The position numbers and the translations under genes were made by a program. The notes beneath the pieces were generated by a model, which worked only from the letters and a program-made list of their open reading frames with translations, was not told where the DNA came from and made no database searches. A DNA stretch of 9,130 nucleotides from Flavobacterium psychrophilum (GTDB lineage: Bacteria; Bacteroidota; Bacteroidia; Flavobacteriales; Flavobacteriaceae), in the NCBI GenBank assembly GCA_945878515.1, contig CAMCTL010000141.1, positions 1 through 9,130 on the forward strand, read 5' to 3'. Positions 7,758 through 9,130 of this stretch are shown one piece after another; position 1 is the first letter of the stretch; the number at the start of each line of letters is the position of its first letter.

Positions 7758-7864
7758 TCATACTTAAAAGTAAAATTTTTTAAAATTAGTAGTTTTTTAT
7801 TATATATTGTAAAAAAATAGATAAAGAAATGATGAATGTATTAAAAAGATTATAAAACAAACCT
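7758..7864. other. AT-rich intergenic stretch without a recognised feature
   Basis: This part of the divergent intergenic region is almost entirely A and T. It has only very short open frames, such as an eight-codon one beginning near 7829. I see no RNA gene, operator-like palindrome or convincing promoter in it. Confidence 0.6.
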
Positions 7865-7894
7865 GTTGGGTGTAATTAGTTTTTTTACTTATCC

Positions 7895-8036
7895 CTTTTA
7901 TCAATAATTAGAGAACGAGTCTTTATTGACAATTCATAACAGAAACCCTTCGACAAGCTCAGGGAGACATCAAGGTTCCTAATCGACATTCTGAATGTTG
8001 TCTGGCTGAGCTTGTCGAAGCCTTTATTGATAAAAG
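7895..8036. repeat. Nested inverted repeat with CTTCGACAAGCTCAG arms
   Basis: The outer arms are CTTTTATCAATAA (7895-7907) and TTATTGATAAAAG (8024-8036), a perfect 13-bp pair. The inner arms are CTTCGACAAGCTCAG (7948-7962) and CTGAGCTTGTCGAAG (8006-8020), a perfect 15-bp pair. The 43-nt centre has a further short palindrome, CATTCTGAATG. Transcribed from either strand this would fold into a long hairpin. It lacks a following T-run on either side and lies between divergent genes, so an intrinsic-terminator role is not expected. Confidence 0.75.
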
Positions 8037-8070
8037 GATTAAGTCAATTAGTTTTTAATAATAATTTTTC

Positions 8071-8125
8071 GTCAGTTCGAGTGGATTTCGAGAGAAAATC
8101 GTCCATCGATTTCACTCAGGATGAC
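8071..8125. repeat. Imperfect hairpin repeat containing TTCACTCAGGATGACA
   Basis: The left arm has GTCA (8071-8074) and GAGTGGATTTCGA (8079-8091). The right arm has TCGATTTCACTC (8106-8117) and TGAC (8122-8125). Allowing one bulge and a few mismatches the arms pair around a loop of about 14 nt. It is probably a second intergenic repeat family lying beside the first. Confidence 0.55.
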
Positions 8126-8169
8126 AGAACAAGAAGAATTTTATTAAAAACGGTTCTCGATACACGTCA

Positions 8170-8220
8170 CTTCGAGTAGCGAAGCGAATCGGGAAGTTTT
8201 GTTCCTCCCGATAGCTATCG
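8170..8220. repeat. Third palindromic repeat, with CGATAGCTATCG
   Basis: CTTCG-AGTAG-CGAAG (8170-8184) forms a small hairpin, followed by GGGAA...TTCC-TCCC arms and the perfect 12-bp palindrome CGATAGCTATCG (8209-8220). The flanks of that palindrome (CC on the left, CG on the right) no longer pair, which suggests decay from a longer CCCGATAGCTATCGGG form. Confidence 0.55.
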
Positions 8221-8260
8221 CGATGCGTACAAAAAACACTCGAACAGACGATTACAATAA

Positions 8261-8277
8261 TTACACCTAACGTGTAA
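8261..8277. promoter_or_regulatory. Short inverted repeat just upstream of the lacI-family promoter
   Basis: TTACAC (8261-8266) and GTGTAA (8272-8277) form a perfect 6-bp inverted repeat around CTAAC. It lies roughly where the -33 element of the downstream promoter would be, so it could be a binding site, but it also overlaps the right boundary of the repeat island and may simply belong to that. Confidence 0.3.
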
Positions 8278-8286
8278 AATAAAGAA

Positions 8287-8294
8287 TATATTTG
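8287..8294 (+). promoter_or_regulatory. Putative -7 box of the LacI-family regulator gene
   Basis: TATATTTG matches the Bacteroidota -7 consensus TAnnTTTG at every fixed position and lies 24 nt before the start codon at 8319. Transcription would begin near 8300, giving a leader of about 20 nt. No TTG is present at the expected -33 spacing, where the right end of the repeat island lies, so the promoter may be weak or may depend on another factor. AAACGT at 8311-8316, in the leader, resembles half of the operators at 7685-7757 and could permit autoregulation. Confidence 0.5.
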
Positions 8295-8318
8295 TAATGC
8301 TATAAAAATGAAACGTCA

Positions 8319-9130
8319 ATGATCTATACTACCATAAAAGATATTGCCAAAAAGTTGAATATTTCTATTGCAACAGTTTCTCGCGCGTTCAACGACAAAA
8401 GCGACATCAAACTAGAAACAAAAAATTTAATTTTGAAAACCGCTAAAGAAATGGGCTATCGTCCAAATCCCATGGCCAAGAAATTAATCCAAAAAAGATC
8501 ATTGACGATTGGCATTGTGGTTCCCGAATTTTTAAATAGTTTCTTTCCACAGGTGATTATTGGAGCGCAAGAAATTTTATTTGAAAAAGGGTATCAAGTA
8601 TTGATCACGCAGTCTAACGAAAATTATGAAACCGAACTAAAAAACATTATAGCCCTAGAAAACAGCATGGTAGACGGCATCATTATTTCGCAATCTAGTG
8701 AAAATAAAAATACCCAATATTTTCAAAACCTCATTAATATTGGATTTCCCATCGTTTTTTTTAATCGTGTTTCCAGCGAAATTACCGCCTCAAAAATACT
8801 TTTCAACGATTACAAATGGGCTTTTTTTGCTACGGAACATTTGATCAATCAAGGCTATAAAAACATTTACCACCTGAAAGGCAAAGCATCACTTTCGTTG
8901 ACTAATGATAGAATGAAAGGATTTCTAGACGCGCACACCAAGCACAAATTGACGGTTCATCCAGAACAAATTATTCCCACCGGATTTGGTATAGAAGACG
9001 GAAAAAAAGTAGCCAATATGATTATTGATAGCGGACAAATCCCCGATGCTATTTTTGCTGCGAACGATACATCGGCCATCGGTGCCATGCAAGTTTTTAA
9101 AAAGCGAGGATTCAAAATTCCCGAAGACAT
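8319..9130 (+). CDS. LacI-family transcriptional regulator, C-terminus cut by window end
   Basis: The first 270 codons are present; family members are usually about 330-350 residues, so roughly 70 are missing. I start at ATG 8319 because the only nearby upstream ATG (8308) meets a stop after three codons and because the helix-turn-helix begins at once (TTIKDIAKKLNISIATVSRA, residues 4-23). The hinge helix is about 49-58 (PNPMAKKLI), with L56 in the place of the leucine that LacI proteins insert at a central CG. The periplasmic-binding-protein-like effector domain starts about 62 (LTIGIVVPEFLNSFF) and has typical segments: VDGIIIS (118-124), PIVFFNRVSS (144-153), ATEHLINQGYKNI (171-183), NDRMKGFLDA (196-205) and FAANDTSAIGA (246-256). 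It probably binds the ACGT-centred palindromes at 7685-7757 and controls the divergent glycosidase operon in response to a sugar, perhaps a beta-glucan oligosaccharide. The ligand and the sign of control are unknown. Confidence 0.9.
   Translation, partial: MIYTTIKDIAKKLNISIATVSRAFNDKSDIKLETKNLILKTAKEMGYRPNPMAKKLIQKRSLTIGIVVPEFLNSFFPQVIIGAQEILFEKGYQVLITQSNENYETELKNIIALENSMVDGIIISQSSENKNTQYFQNLINIGFPIVFFNRVSSEITASKILFNDYKWAFFATEHLINQGYKNIYHLKGKASLSLTNDRMKGFLDAHTKHKLTVHPEQIIPTGFGIEDGKKVANMIIDSGQIPDAIFAANDTSAIGAMQVFKKRGFKIPED

Larger units (their letters stand above)
7865..8271. repeat. Composite island of hairpin-forming intergenic repeats bounded by inverted repeats
   Basis: The island is bounded on the left by GTTGGGTGTAATTA (7865-7878) and on the right by TAATTACACCTAAC (8258-8271). 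These are inverted copies matching at 13 of 14 positions. Inside are three separate inverted-repeat units (7895-8036, 8071-8125 and 8170-8220) and no open frame of useful length. It resembles non-coding repeats and MITE-like elements scattered between genes in Flavobacterium, and the CTTCGACAAGCTCAG and TTCACTCAGGATGACA words are ones I recall from such genomes. Whether the whole is one mobile unit or several stacked insertions cannot be decided from one copy. Confidence 0.6.

Noticed and set aside
7948..8020. Intrinsic terminator from the strong 15-bp inverted repeat
   Set aside because: The arms are separated by 43 nt, no T-run follows on either strand, and both flanking genes point away from it. 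A repeat element explains it better.

Overview
The window looks like a chromosomal segment from a Bacteroidota organism, most likely Flavobacterium or a close relative. The evidence is the AT-rich DNA, three proteins ending in type IX secretion system (T9SS) sorting tails (FxIYPNPTS...GxYxxxVNxxExxKFIK), A-rich sequence before start codons instead of strong Shine-Dalgarno sites, a TAnnTTTG-type -7 box, and intergenic palindromes of the CTTCGACAAGCTCAG kind that I recall as common in flavobacterial genomes.

About 83% of the window (1-7560) is one minus-strand array of four paralogous secreted glycoside hydrolases, with the last cut by the window edge. In transcription order they are A (5242-7560), B (2849-5200), C (456-2810) and D (1-419, N-terminus only). 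Spacers are only 41, 38 and 36 nt and I see no terminator in them, so an operon is likely, possibly continuing beyond base 1. A, B and C share one architecture: signal peptide, a conserved beta-rich N-terminal module, a beta/gamma-crystallin-like module, a GH128-like catalytic domain (GFNEP and [IV]W[IV][KT]EFN motifs), an FN3-like domain, an F5/8 type C (discoidin/CBM-like) domain, and a T9SS C-terminal tail. GH128 members are known endo-beta-1,3-glucanases, so the inferred job is extracellular or surface attack on a beta-1,3-glucan such as laminarin or curdlan. No SusC/SusD pair, transporter or other enzyme is visible here.

The divergent intergenic region (7561-8318) has two parts. Near the enzyme operon (7685-7757) is a cluster of CGTAAACGTTTACG-like palindromes with the central-CG shape typical of LacI-family operators. 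Nearer the regulator (7865-8271) is an island of nested hairpin-forming repeats, bounded by 14-bp inverted repeats matching at 13 positions.

On the plus strand, 8319 to the window end encodes most of a LacI-family regulator. Together the parts suggest a locally regulated glucan-degradation locus: a LacI-type sensor, its operator cluster, and an amplified set of secreted glucanases whose domains appear to have been shuffled among the copies by recombination.
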